DNA of 64,000 bases from Candidatus Tepidiaquacellales bacterium OLB4/UTCHB1 (lineage in GTDB: Bacteria > Bacteroidota > Ignavibacteria > Tepidaquicellales > Tepidaquicellaceae): assembly GCA_002050165.1 (NCBI GenBank), contig MWSW01000010.1, positions 1 through 64,000 on the forward strand. The letters are read 5' to 3'. Numbering within the stretch: the stretch's first letter is position 1; every line of letters begins with the position of its first letter. A program made the position numbers and the translations under genes. This document shows, in pieces, positions 1 through 8,567 of this stretch. The notes beneath the pieces are model-generated. The model made no database searches. It was given only the letters and a program-made list of their open reading frames with translations, and was not told where the DNA came from.

Positions 1-1
1 C

Positions 2-145
2 ATTGGCTCACACTCAATCCGCGCAGAAAATGTTTTCAAACTTTTACTTCAGGGAAATACATTTAATATTGCAGCTAACAAAACCGGTGTAGAAATTCTA
101 AATCGTATTAATGCGGGCAATTCTCAGGAAGATGGTGGCAATTAA
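2..145 (+). CDS. C-terminal end of an unidentified protein (truncated by window edge)
   Basis: An open frame runs in from the left edge and stops at TAA 143-145, giving the last 47 residues of a protein that ends in a short polar tail (SQEDGGN). I do not recognise the family. The same reading frame continues after the stop into the decayed gene at 146-685. The fragment could therefore be the upstream part of that pseudogene, but its composition is unlike the beta-propeller-type remnant that follows, and the polar tail looks like a natural C-terminus. Confidence 0.4.
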   Translation: MGSHSIRAENVFKLLLQGNTFNIAANKTGVEILNRINAGNSQEDGGN

Positions 146-685
146 CGAATTCATTTACGACTGATAACATCTTTTAACAATCAAATCAAACCTTTAACCA
201 GAGATAATAGAGGTACTTTAGCGCTTTTATTTAAATCTACTAATGGTGGTCATAAATATGTTTGGGAAAACATCGGGGTTGTTTCGAGAGCAAAAGCACG
301 ATTTGTAAATGATACTGTAGGATGGGTAGTTGGAACGCCAGGTAGAATGTTTATGAGTACATCGGTAGGTGAGCCTTTAGTTAGAATAGCAAATAATATT
401 AGTGTTGTAGATAACTTTAAGTGACATCAGAACTACCCTAACCAATTTAACAATTTAACTAGTATTGAATATTCCGTTACCCGAAATAATTATTACAAGC
501 TTGAGATGTTTAATAAAGCAGGAAGATTATCATAAGAGTTGTTTTCAGAATACAAACAAACAGGTAAACACACTGAACGATTTAATAGTAATACGCTCTC
601 ATGCGGGATATTTTTCTACCGTTTGAGTTCGATTTTAAATTTACAAACCCAAAAGTTAGTGCTTTTGAAACAAAAAGAGGGTTAA
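146..685 (+). pseudogene. Decayed T9SS-sorted (YCF48/photosystem-stability-factor-like) secreted protein remnant
   Basis: Translated in one frame, this stretch reads as the end of a YCF48-type repeat protein (STNGG, then ARFVNDTVGWVVGTPGR, then a linker with NNISVVDNFK). It is followed by a complete type IX secretion sorting domain: a degraded HQNYPNQFNN where HQNYPNPFNP is expected, SIEYSV, KLEMFNKAGRL, and the usual end with FFYRLSS and KLVLLK. Stops interrupt it at 422-424 (TGA) and 533-535 (TAA), the final stop is 683-685, and there is no plausible start. The signature prolines are lost and the glycine of the SSGIYFY strand has become cysteine, so this is decay by point mutation rather than a single sequencing error. 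The intact gene would have encoded an exported surface or secreted protein. Confidence 0.75.
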
Positions 686-720
686 CAACAAATGCTAACC
701 CTTCTATTTTTTTTACTTCG

Positions 721-793
<73 letters not shown>

Positions 794-914
794 TTTCTTA
801 CACAACTTAGGAAATTGGTCTGCGAGTTTCAAATCAAAACATAAGGAATAAATCAGTTCATTGATTAAATTATTTTAGAATTTAATTAAATGAAATTTAA
901 AATTAATTTACTTT

Positions 915-2408
915 ATGTTCAAAGCGAAAGCGTTTGAAATATTGGAAACTCTTACTGAAAAAGAGTACTCATTATTCAAAGACTACCTTGAAAGCCCGTT
1001 TTTTAATTCCAACCAAAGATTAGTAAAACTCCTGGTTTTTCTCAAACAATTTTATCCCGAATTTAATCAGGACGAACTTACGCGGGAATTAGTACATAAA
1101 GAAATTTATGGTAAAATAAAATTCTCCGATGCAAAGATCAGGGTGCTTTTTTCTGAATTCAATGAGAAATTAGAAAATTTCATGTCGCAAATATCATACG
1201 AGACAAAGTTTGTCGAAAAGAAATTTAATCTTATTGAACAGTTAGATAAAAGAAAGCTTGGAAAACGCGAAGAGGAAGTCCTTGAAAAACTTGAAGACGA
1301 GCTAAAAAGTCAAGAGCTTAATCTTGATTTGTTGTTAAATCTCATGAGGTTGGAAAGTGAAAGGTTTAATTACCAACTCAACCATAAGTTTCTTTCAACG
1401 GTAAAAAATATCCGCTCGGACATATACTGTCTCATCAAACGCGGCGAATATTTTGTCCAATTCATTATTCTTGATGTGCTAAAAAGTACGGACATTCTAT
1501 ACAAATATATTAAGTACAATGACCAGAAAATTGATGATACAATGTTGATAAAATTTATATCAACACTTGACATAAAAAAGATACTTAAAGATATACAAGG
1601 TTTCAAATCTGAGTATTCGGATGTGTTAACAATATATTACAAATTTTACCTTGCGTTCTCAGAGTTAGATAATCATAAATTTTACCTGGATTTCAAAAAT
1701 ACCGTACTGAAAGATCAATCGTTGAAAGGTACAGAGATAAAAAAATTTTTTATCGCTAAACTTATTGACTATTGTATTACAAAGAATACCTATTCAATTA
1801 AACGTGCGTATGAAAACGACCTGTTTGATATATACAATGTTTACCTGAGGGAGGAGATGTACTTATCTCCCAGAAATCAGTTTTTTTATCCGGACCTTTT
1901 CAGAAACATTGTATTTCTCGCGTTGAGGTTAAAAAAATTCGACTGGTGCAGAGAATTTATTGATGGCTATTCACACACGCTTCATCCGGAGATCAGGCAA
2001 AGCATGGTAAATTATTCGATGAGTCAGATTTTATTCCGGGAGGGTGATTTTGAGAATTCGCTCATTTACCTGAATAAGGTTAAATTCGATGCATTTATCT
2101 TCAAATACGATGTTAGAAATCTTTCACTTATGCTTAACTATGAACTCAAGAATTACGATATAGTCGAAATGCAGATAGATGCGTACAGACATTTTATCAA
2201 GTACGATCAGAATACTCAGGATTTCAAAAAGGTTGGTGTAAATAATTTTATTAAAGTAATAAACTCGCTTTTGTTAATGCTTTCGAGCATCAGTAATGAT
2301 TTGGATTTTCAGAAAAATAAAATTTTAAAAGAGATTAATTCACTGCCGGAACTCCATTTCAGGAGCTGGTTGAAGAGGAAAGCGGAAGAAATTCCGGTTA
2401 ATGCTTAG
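915..2408 (+). CDS. Conserved hypothetical protein, 497 aa, all-helical
   Basis: Not recognised as a characterised family. The predicted product is soluble, without signal peptide or membrane segment, and looks almost entirely helical. It has an N-terminal segment with the phrase ESPFFNSNQRL (residues about 26-36), which I associate with uncharacterised Bacteroidota/Ignavibacteria proteins. A highly charged probable coiled coil (about 105-150) follows, then long helical repeats resembling a TPR/SEL1-like solenoid. No catalytic motif is evident. It is transcribed toward the peptide-transporter operon and its 3' end overlaps the last gene of that operon by 4 nt (2405-2408). A scaffold or protein-interaction role is only a guess. 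Confidence 0.8.
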   Translation: MFKAKAFEILETLTEKEYSLFKDYLESPFFNSNQRLVKLLVFLKQFYPEFNQDELTRELVHKEIYGKIKFSDAKIRVLFSEFNEKLENFMSQISYETKFVEKKFNLIEQLDKRKLGKREEEVLEKLEDELKSQELNLDLLLNLMRLESERFNYQLNHKFLSTVKNIRSDIYCLIKRGEYFVQFIILDVLKSTDILYKYIKYNDQKIDDTMLIKFISTLDIKKILKDIQGFKSEYSDVLTIYYKFYLAFSELDNHKFYLDFKNTVLKDQSLKGTEIKKFFIAKLIDYCITKNTYSIKRAYENDLFDIYNVYLREEMYLSPRNQFFYPDLFRNIVFLALRLKKFDWCREFIDGYSHTLHPEIRQSMVNYSMSQILFREGDFENSLIYLNKVKFDAFIFKYDVRNLSLMLNYELKNYDIVEMQIDAYRHFIKYDQNTQDFKKVGVNNFIKVINSLLLMLSSISNDLDFQKNKILKEINSLPELHFRSWLKRKAEEIPVNA

Positions 2409-4207
2409 ACTTCCTCGAGCAGTTTCGCTCGCCTTTTAGCCCTTTCACTGATTGTTTCAATATCACCTTTTGGAATTGCCTCAATCAGTTTTTTCGTATA
2501 TTCCTTTTGCGGATTATTGTAAATTTCATCAGCAGGTCCCATTTCTTCTATTACCCCCTGATTCATTACTACCATTCTATCGCTCATAAACTTAACAACT
2601 GATAGGTCATGAGAAATAAAAATGTATGTAAGGTGCAACTCCTCGCGGAGTTTTATTAAAAGATTGAGAACCTGTGCCTGAACTGAAACATCAAGCGCTG
2701 ATACTGATTCATCACAAATTATAAATTCAGGGTTCACTGCCAACGCCCTTGCAATACAAATCCTCTGCCGCTGTCCGCCACTGAATTCGTGTGGATAACG
2801 GTTAAAATGTGAAGGTTCCATATTTACTTTCTCGAGCAATTCAAAAACTTTATCTTTTCGTTCTCTATCGTTCGAATAAATGCCGTGAATTTTCATCGGT
2901 TCCAAAATTGCGCTCCCGATCGTGAGGCGTGGATTGAGCGATGAATAAGGATCCTGGAAAATAATCTGCATATTTTTTCTCATTTCCTTTAGATCATCGC
3001 CTTTGAACGAGAAAATATCTTTATCTTTATATATCACTTCGCCGTCAGTTGCATCAACTAAGCGTAATATGGTTCTGCCGAGCGTTGTTTTTCCACAGCC
3101 GGACTCCCCGACAAGTCCGAGAGTTTCACCGGGATAAACGTCAAATGAAACATCATCAACAGCCCTTACCCAGTCAAGTACTTTCCCGAAGAAATTTTTT
3201 GTTGAAGGGAAATAGGTTTTAAGGTTTTTTACTCGCAACCTCGGTGCGTTATTCATCAACGCATTGCGTCTGTCCTGTGTTTCTTTCTCGCTTACAATAA
3301 CCGAATTTACTACCTGCTCAACCGAGGCATTCACCTCAACCATGTTGCCATTTTCATCTTCGTTCATGAAATCGGATATAACCGGAAGTTTCTTTAACCG
3401 GATTCCTAAAGGTGGTCTGCAGGCAAGCAGACTCTTTGTATAAGGGTGTTGAGGATTTGAAAAAATATCTAAAGTCGTTCCCTGTTCGACAATTTTACCT
3501 TTATACATTACCGCAACTTTATCCGCAATTTCACCAATTACACCAAGGTCGTGAGTTATGAAAATAATTGACATACCGATTTCATCTCGCAATTGTCTCA
3601 TCAGATCTAATATTGTTGCCTGAACAGTAACGTCTAAAGCAGTAGTTGGTTCATCGGCTATGAGAATATGAGGATTACAGCTCATCGCCATGGCAATCAT
3701 CACGCGCTGTTTTTGTCCGCCTGATAGCTGGTGCGGATAAGCCTGAAATATTCGTTCAGGATTTGGAAGTTTCACTTCGTTGAATAAATTAAGCGTCCTT
3801 TCTTTAGCCTCCTGATGAGAGACTTTCTGGTGCAACTCGATTGCTTCTACTACCTGTTCACCGCATCTGAAAACCGGATTCAAGGATGTCATTGGCTCCT
3901 GAAAGATCATTGAGATTTCGTTTCCCCGGTAATGGAGCATTTGCTTCTCAGTAATGCTAAGCAAATCAACCCGTCCCGAATCCTTTGAGTCGTAAAAAAT
4001 CTTACCACCGGTAATCTTACCCGGGGGATCTGGTATTAGTCTCATAATCGAAAATACGGATACTGACTTCCCGGAACCCGATTCACCAACTATACCGAGC
4101 GTCTCGCCACGGTTTAGAGTGAAACTTATTTTATCAACTGCCTTAACAAATTTATCGTCAGTTTTAAACTGGGTTTCAAGGTCAATTACTTCGAGAATAG
4201 TGGACAT
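2405..4207 (-). CDS. Peptide/nickel-type ABC transporter ATPase with two fused nucleotide-binding domains (DppD-DppF fusion)
   Basis: A cytoplasmic ATPase that would power peptide import. Two complete ABC domains lie in tandem. The first has Walker A GESGSGKS at residues 41-48, signature LSGGQKQR and Walker B ILIADEP. The second has Walker A GESGCGKTT near 363-371, signature FSGGQRQR and Walker B FIICDES. A linker of roughly 60 residues separates them. Both separate ATPases just upstream carry the cysteine-rich oligopeptide-family tail (TRCP motif); here that tail is absent after both domains. It is the last gene of the operon, 6 nt after the preceding ATPase gene. The second domain has serine after Walker B (DES) where DEP is usual, but the catalytic glutamate is kept. 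The substrate is unproven. Confidence 0.93.
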   Translation of the reverse strand: MSTILEVIDLETQFKTDDKFVKAVDKISFTLNRGETLGIVGESGSGKSVSVFSIMRLIPDPPGKITGGKIFYDSKDSGRVDLLSITEKQMLHYRGNEISMIFQEPMTSLNPVFRCGEQVVEAIELHQKVSHQEAKERTLNLFNEVKLPNPERIFQAYPHQLSGGQKQRVMIAMAMSCNPHILIADEPTTALDVTVQATILDLMRQLRDEIGMSIIFITHDLGVIGEIADKVAVMYKGKIVEQGTTLDIFSNPQHPYTKSLLACRPPLGIRLKKLPVISDFMNEDENGNMVEVNASVEQVVNSVIVSEKETQDRRNALMNNAPRLRVKNLKTYFPSTKNFFGKVLDWVRAVDDVSFDVYPGETLGLVGESGCGKTTLGRTILRLVDATDGEVIYKDKDIFSFKGDDLKEMRKNMQIIFQDPYSSLNPRLTIGSAILEPMKIHGIYSNDRERKDKVFELLEKVNMEPSHFNRYPHEFSGGQRQRICIARALAVNPEFIICDESVSALDVSVQAQVLNLLIKLREELHLTYIFISHDLSVVKFMSDRMVVMNQGVIEEMGPADEIYNNPQKEYTKKLIEAIPKGDIETISERAKRRAKLLEEV

Positions 4208-4213
4208 ATTAAT

Positions 4214-5254
4214 TCAATTAACGTTTATTGTGCTTTCAATATGTTCGCCGGCATTTACAAATGGACACGCAGCGAAACTTCCGTTTGATTTTTCTTCAAG
4301 TACAGGAATAAAAGTTGCACACTCCGGTCGGGCAATCGGACACCTTGTCCTGAATACACATCCGCTTGGTTTGTTTATTGGTGTTGGGACATCACCTGTA
4401 AGTATAATTCGTTTTTTATCTCTGAATTTTGGATTCGGTAACGGGACGGCAGATAAGAGCGCCTGACTGTATGGGTGAATCGGATTATGATAAACTTCTT
4501 CACCGATTCCCACTTCAACAATTTTACCGAGGTACATTACAGTAATTCTTGAACTGATATGCTCAACCACCGAAAGGTCATGTGCAATGAAAATAATACT
4601 CAGGTCGAACTCCTGCTGGAGATCCTGTAACAGATTTATAACCTGTGCCTGAATAGACACGTCCAAAGCGGAAACCGGCTCATCAGCAATAATAACTTTG
4701 GGATTCGTTGCGAGGGCTCTGGCAATTCCTATTCGCTGTCGTTGTCCTCCGCTGAATTCGTGTGGATAACGTTTGGATTGTTCTGGTTGCAAACCTACTT
4801 TCTCTAAAAGCCACGCAACTTTTTCGGAACGCTCCTGCTTCTTCATATCGGTATGATACAAAAGAGGCTCTTCAATAATCTGCCCGACGGAAAGCCTTGC
4901 ATTTAATGAAGAATACGGGTCTTGAAAAATCATCTGTATCATCCCACGATATTTACGCATTTCCTTATTTGTCAGATTGGTAATATTTACCTCACCGGTA
5001 TCTGTTTTAAGCCATACCTCACCTTCAATTTGCACATCCGGAGAGGTGAACCGTTGGATATTAATCACCGCTTTTCCGATTGTAGATTTCCCACATCCGG
5101 ATTCACCCACTAATCCAAGCGTTTCCCCTTTTTTAAGTTCAAGGGAAACATCGTCAACGGCTTTAACTTCCGCAACTTTGCGCAGAAATAAACCACCATG
5201 AATCGGGAACGAAACCTTGAGGTTCTTTATTTCTAATACATTTTCATCTTTCAT
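4214..5254 (-). CDS. Oligopeptide/dipeptide ABC transporter ATP-binding protein (DppF/OppF type)
   Basis: A cytoplasmic ATPase of the Opp/Dpp family, 346 aa, the usual length. Walker [10 protein letters not shown] is at residues 50-58, the Q-loop lies in [11 protein letters not shown], the signature is FSGGQRQR, Walker B is VIIADEP, and the H-loop lies in FIAHDLSVV. The C-terminus carries the family-specific cysteine tail [14 protein letters not shown], which in some relatives binds an Fe-S cluster. It lies 15 nt downstream of the DppD-type gene and 6 nt upstream of the fused ATPase. It would pair with the DppD-type ATPase under the two permeases. Confidence 0.95.
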   Translation of the reverse strand: MKDENVLEIKNLKVSFPIHGGLFLRKVAEVKAVDDVSLELKKGETLGLVGESGCGKSTIGKAVINIQRFTSPDVQIEGEVWLKTDTGEVNITNLTNKEMRKYRGMIQMIFQDPYSSLNARLSVGQIIEEPLLYHTDMKKQERSEKVAWLLEKVGLQPEQSKRYPHEFSGGQRQRIGIARALATNPKVIIADEPVSALDVSIQAQVINLLQDLQQEFDLSIIFIAHDLSVVEHISSRITVMYLGKIVEVGIGEEVYHNPIHPYSQALLSAVPLPNPKFRDKKRIILTGDVPTPINKPSGCVFRTRCPIARPECATFIPVLEEKSNGSFAACPFVNAGEHIESTINVN

Positions 5255-5269
5255 ATCAAAATCAAAATT

Positions 5270-6298
5270 TTAGTATAAATGGCATCTAACGAAATGCCCC
5301 TCGGAAATTTCCTTTAGTTCCGGTTCTTTTTCCCAACAGATATCCATAACATCGGGACATCGGGTACAAAACTTGCACCCTTTGGGTAACTCGAGTATAT
5401 GCGGTATCAGGCCTGGAATCGCCTGAAGTTTACCTTTTAACTGTTTGCCGGGATCGGGCAGCGAAGCAAGCAAACCTTTGGTATATGGATGCAACGGGTT
5501 TTCAAAAAGTGAATGTACATCGGCAATTTCCTGAATCTTGCCACCGTACATAACTATTACCCTGTCGCAGAGCTCAGCTACGACACCAAGATTGTGGGTA
5601 ATCAGTAAAACTGCGGCTTCCTTTTTTTCCTCTTTAAGTTTAGTCATAAGTTCGAGGATTTGTGCCTGTATAGTTACATCCAGTGCGGTTGTCGGTTCAT
5701 CTGCTATTAATAAAGATGGATTACAGGAGAGCGCCATTGCAATCATAACCCGTTGTCTCATCCCGCCGCTGAACTGATGGGGATAATCTTTCATTCTTTT
5801 TTGTGCATCAGGAATACCAACCGCCTCAAGCATTTGAACTGCTTTTGCAAACGCGTCCTCTTTGCTTAAATTTTTTTCATGTTGTTCAATTACTTCAATT
5901 ACCTGATCACCGATTTTCATTACCGGGTTAAGTGATGTGAGTGGTTCCTGAAAAATCATTGATATTTCTTTTCCCCGGTACTGCTGCATTTCAGTGTAAC
6001 TTAAGTCGAGCAGATTTTCCCCTCTGAATAAAATTTTCCCGCCAACAATTTTACCGGGTGGATCGGGAATCAATCTGAGTATAGAATTTGCGGTTACTGA
6101 TTTCCCCGAACCGGACTCACCTACAATACCGAGAACTTCACCCTCGTATATATCAAACGATACATCATCAACCGCTTTTGCGGGGACCTTACCTTTCGGT
6201 GCGTTTTCATCTTTAAAGCCTTTCGCAAGTTGCTTGTCGGTCGCTTCAACAAAGAAATAAGTTCTCAGGTTTTGTATCTCAACTAATTTTTTCGACAT
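5270..6298 (-). CDS. Oligopeptide/dipeptide ABC transporter ATP-binding protein (DppD/OppD type)
   Basis: A 342-aa ATPase with Walker A GESGSGKS at residues 60-67, signature FSGGMRQR, Walker B LLIADEP and H-loop LLITHNLGVV. The C-terminal cysteine tail GCKFCTRCPDVMDIC is present, typical of the DppD branch. A 20-odd-residue charged insertion (about residues 19-40) follows the first beta strand, where standard DppD proteins run straight to the AVDDVSF strand. The gene sits between the DppC-type permease and the DppF-type ATPase and is presumably co-transcribed with them. Confidence 0.95.
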   Translation of the reverse strand: MSKKLVEIQNLRTYFFVEATDKQLAKGFKDENAPKGKVPAKAVDDVSFDIYEGEVLGIVGESGSGKSVTANSILRLIPDPPGKIVGGKILFRGENLLDLSYTEMQQYRGKEISMIFQEPLTSLNPVMKIGDQVIEVIEQHEKNLSKEDAFAKAVQMLEAVGIPDAQKRMKDYPHQFSGGMRQRVMIAMALSCNPSLLIADEPTTALDVTIQAQILELMTKLKEEKKEAAVLLITHNLGVVAELCDRVIVMYGGKIQEIADVHSLFENPLHPYTKGLLASLPDPGKQLKGKLQAIPGLIPHILELPKGCKFCTRCPDVMDICWEKEPELKEISEGHFVRCHLY

Positions 6299-6345
6299 GA
6301 ATTAAATATTTTCTTACATTAGTTTTGATGTAAAAAGTTAACACT

Positions 6346-7434
6346 TCATCTTAAACGCGAATATACTTTCGGGTCAAAAGCTTCCCTGATTGCTTCGCCG
6401 ATGAATACAATACAAAGCAACGTTAGGAATAAAGCAATGAGAGGAAATGTTACTAGCCACCAGTTATTTATGTTCTGTAGTCCCTGATCCATTAGCTGTC
6501 CCCAACTTGGCGTCGGTGGCGGTAACCCAAAGCCGAGGAAGTCCAGCGCTACTAATGAAGAAATGTTACCGACGATAGCAAACGGAGCAAAAGAAATTAT
6601 AGGTACGAGCGAATTCGGAAGGATGTGTTTAAGAATAATTGTCCTGTTCTTCGCTCCCATAGATACAGCAGCTGAAACGTATTCCCTTGCCTTTTCTCTA
6701 TAGAACTCTCCGCGGATGTAATAGGTTATTCCAATCCATCCGAACAGGGTGAGAATTACAGTTAACAATATAAAGTTAGGCTGTACCAATGAACTTATTA
6801 TTATGATCACGTAAAGAAACGGCAGGGTTGACCAAATTTCTATCAATCGTTGCCCGAAGATGTCAATTTTTCCGCCGAAGAAACCGAGTATTGCTCCGAT
6901 AACCACCCCCAAAATGTAAGAGAACATTGTCACAACCAAAGCGAAGGAGATTGAAATATTGAAACCGTACATCAACCTTGCAAATACATCTCTGCCGCGA
7001 TCATCAGTGCCGGCGAAGTTTTGCATTGTTGGCGGATGTGGTGGTATACCCGGTATTTCCTCGAGAAGGTTCTCATTCGGACTGTACGGATAAAGTGGCA
7101 TAAGTACCCAATTGTCTCCATCCTGATTGCTGAATTCCTGCTTCAAAATTCTGTAGTTCGTCTCACCCGGTCTGTCTTGTCCAAAAGTTTTTGCATCGTA
7201 AAACTGGAAAACCGGGAAATAATATTCCCCTTCATAATGAACGATTAATGCATCTTTGTTTATTAATAAAGGGAAAGCAAAAGAGAGCAGATAAAAAAAC
7301 AAAATAACAAGGAATGAGTAATAGCCCCGTTTTAAGGTTTTAAACTTTTTCCACCGTTTCATTAATACAGATGTGGAAATTTCCTTACTTTCGTTGGTGT
7401 TTTCCGGTTTAGATGTTAGTTCTTTTTCGGCCAT
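6346..7434 (-). CDS. Peptide ABC transporter permease (DppC/OppC/YejE type)
   Basis: An inner-membrane permease of 362 aa. It has a long cytoplasmic N-terminus, a first membrane helix near residues 38-57, and then a large periplasmic loop of about 100 residues before the binding-protein-dependent transport fold. The core shows GTDDRGRDVFARLMYG, which is diagnostic of the OppC/DppC group. The EAA loop follows (about residues 245-260, VSAAVSMGAKNRTIILKHILPN). The long loop resembles YejE-like members more than E. coli DppC. It ends with the usual EAIREAFDPK. The gene follows the DppB-type permease by 14 nt. Confidence 0.95.
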   Translation of the reverse strand: MAEKELTSKPENTNESKEISTSVLMKRWKKFKTLKRGYYSFLVILFFYLLSFAFPLLINKDALIVHYEGEYYFPVFQFYDAKTFGQDRPGETNYRILKQEFSNQDGDNWVLMPLYPYSPNENLLEEIPGIPPHPPTMQNFAGTDDRGRDVFARLMYGFNISISFALVVTMFSYILGVVIGAILGFFGGKIDIFGQRLIEIWSTLPFLYVIIIISSLVQPNFILLTVILTLFGWIGITYYIRGEFYREKAREYVSAAVSMGAKNRTIILKHILPNSLVPIISFAPFAIVGNISSLVALDFLGFGLPPPTPSWGQLMDQGLQNINNWWLVTFPLIALFLTLLCIVFIGEAIREAFDPKVYSRLR

Positions 7435-7448
7435 CAGAAATTTAGTTG

Positions 7449-8486
7449 TTATTTAAACCTAATTCTCGGGTCAATTACAGCGTAAAGCATATCCGAGATG
7501 ATATTGCCAATCAGCATCAGAAAACTTGAGATAACTAAAATACCCATAACTGTCGGATAATCGCGCTGAATAATGGAATTAAAACCAAGTAATCCCATAC
7601 CGTCAATATTGAATACCTTTTCAATCAGGAAACTTCCGGCAAGAACAAGGGAGAGAAAATGTCCTAATCCGGTAGCAATTGGTATCAGAGAATTTCTCAA
7701 CGCATGTTTGAAAATAACTTTTTTCTCCGAAATCCCTTTTGCGAACGCAGTTTTAACGTAATCCTGACTTAAGTTTTCAATCACAGAATTTTTTGTAAGG
7801 ATAGTAAGGGTAGCAAAACTTCCGGTTAAATAAGCAGCAACCGGAAGAACAGTATGGTACAACTGATCCAGAATTTGTTGGGAAAACGAGAGGTATTCGA
7901 AATCATCCGATCTGAATCCGCCTAGAGGAAACACATCCCAGAAGCTTCCACCACCGAATAATACAAGCATAATTGCGCCAAATGCAAAGCCGGGCATGGC
8001 ATATCCGGCAAATACAATTACAGAACTTGTGAAATCGAAAACTGAGCCGTTCTTAACAGCTTTCATAACGCCAAGCGGAACGCAGATTGCGTATGAGAGT
8101 ATGAAGCCAATTAACCCGAAATATATTGATACCGGAAACCGTTGGGTGATAACGTCCCATACAGGTTCGGCGTAAACGTACGATCTACCCAGGTCAAATG
8201 AAAGCAGGTTGCCTAACCACCGGATGTATCTCTCGTGTATCGGAAGGTCGAAACCATAGAAACGTTTCATTTCCTCCAGTGCGGATTCGGGAATATTAAT
8301 TGCCCCGGAAGTACCGGTACCCGTAGGGCCTACTTCACCGCCCGGAGCACCCATCCCCCGAAGTTTCATTAACTCCATCTCGAGCGGTCCACCGGGAACA
8401 ACCTGAAGTATGATAAATGTAATTAAGGTTATCCCAAGAAATGTTGGAACAATCAGTAAAAACCTTCTAACGAAATATGAAATCAT
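7449..8486 (-). CDS. Peptide ABC transporter permease (DppB/OppB/YejB type)
   Basis: A 345-aa inner-membrane permease. The N-terminus MISYFVRRFLLIVPTFLGIT is the typical DppB/YejB first helix, followed by the periplasmic segment FYGFDLPIHERYIRWL. The EAA loop is VKTAFAKGISEKKVIFKHALRN and the protein ends YAVIDPRIRFK, as family members do. A glycine-rich insertion (about residues 45-63) precedes the periplasmic segment. The gene order binding proteins, DppB, DppC, DppD, DppF matches classical dpp/yej operons and supports the assignment. Confidence 0.96.
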   Translation of the reverse strand: MISYFVRRFLLIVPTFLGITLITFIILQVVPGGPLEMELMKLRGMGAPGGEVGPTGTGTSGAINIPESALEEMKRFYGFDLPIHERYIRWLGNLLSFDLGRSYVYAEPVWDVITQRFPVSIYFGLIGFILSYAICVPLGVMKAVKNGSVFDFTSSVIVFAGYAMPGFAFGAIMLVLFGGGSFWDVFPLGGFRSDDFEYLSFSQQILDQLYHTVLPVAAYLTGSFATLTILTKNSVIENLSQDYVKTAFAKGISEKKVIFKHALRNSLIPIATGLGHFLSLVLAGSFLIEKVFNIDGMGLLGFNSIIQRDYPTVMGILVISSFLMLIGNIISDMLYAVIDPRIRFK

Positions 8487-8567
8487 AAATTCATCCTGAT
8501 TTTAGAGCTGCTTGATTCAATTTTATTTTTCCAGTTAACGCCAATAAATCCGATGATGATTAGTTAA

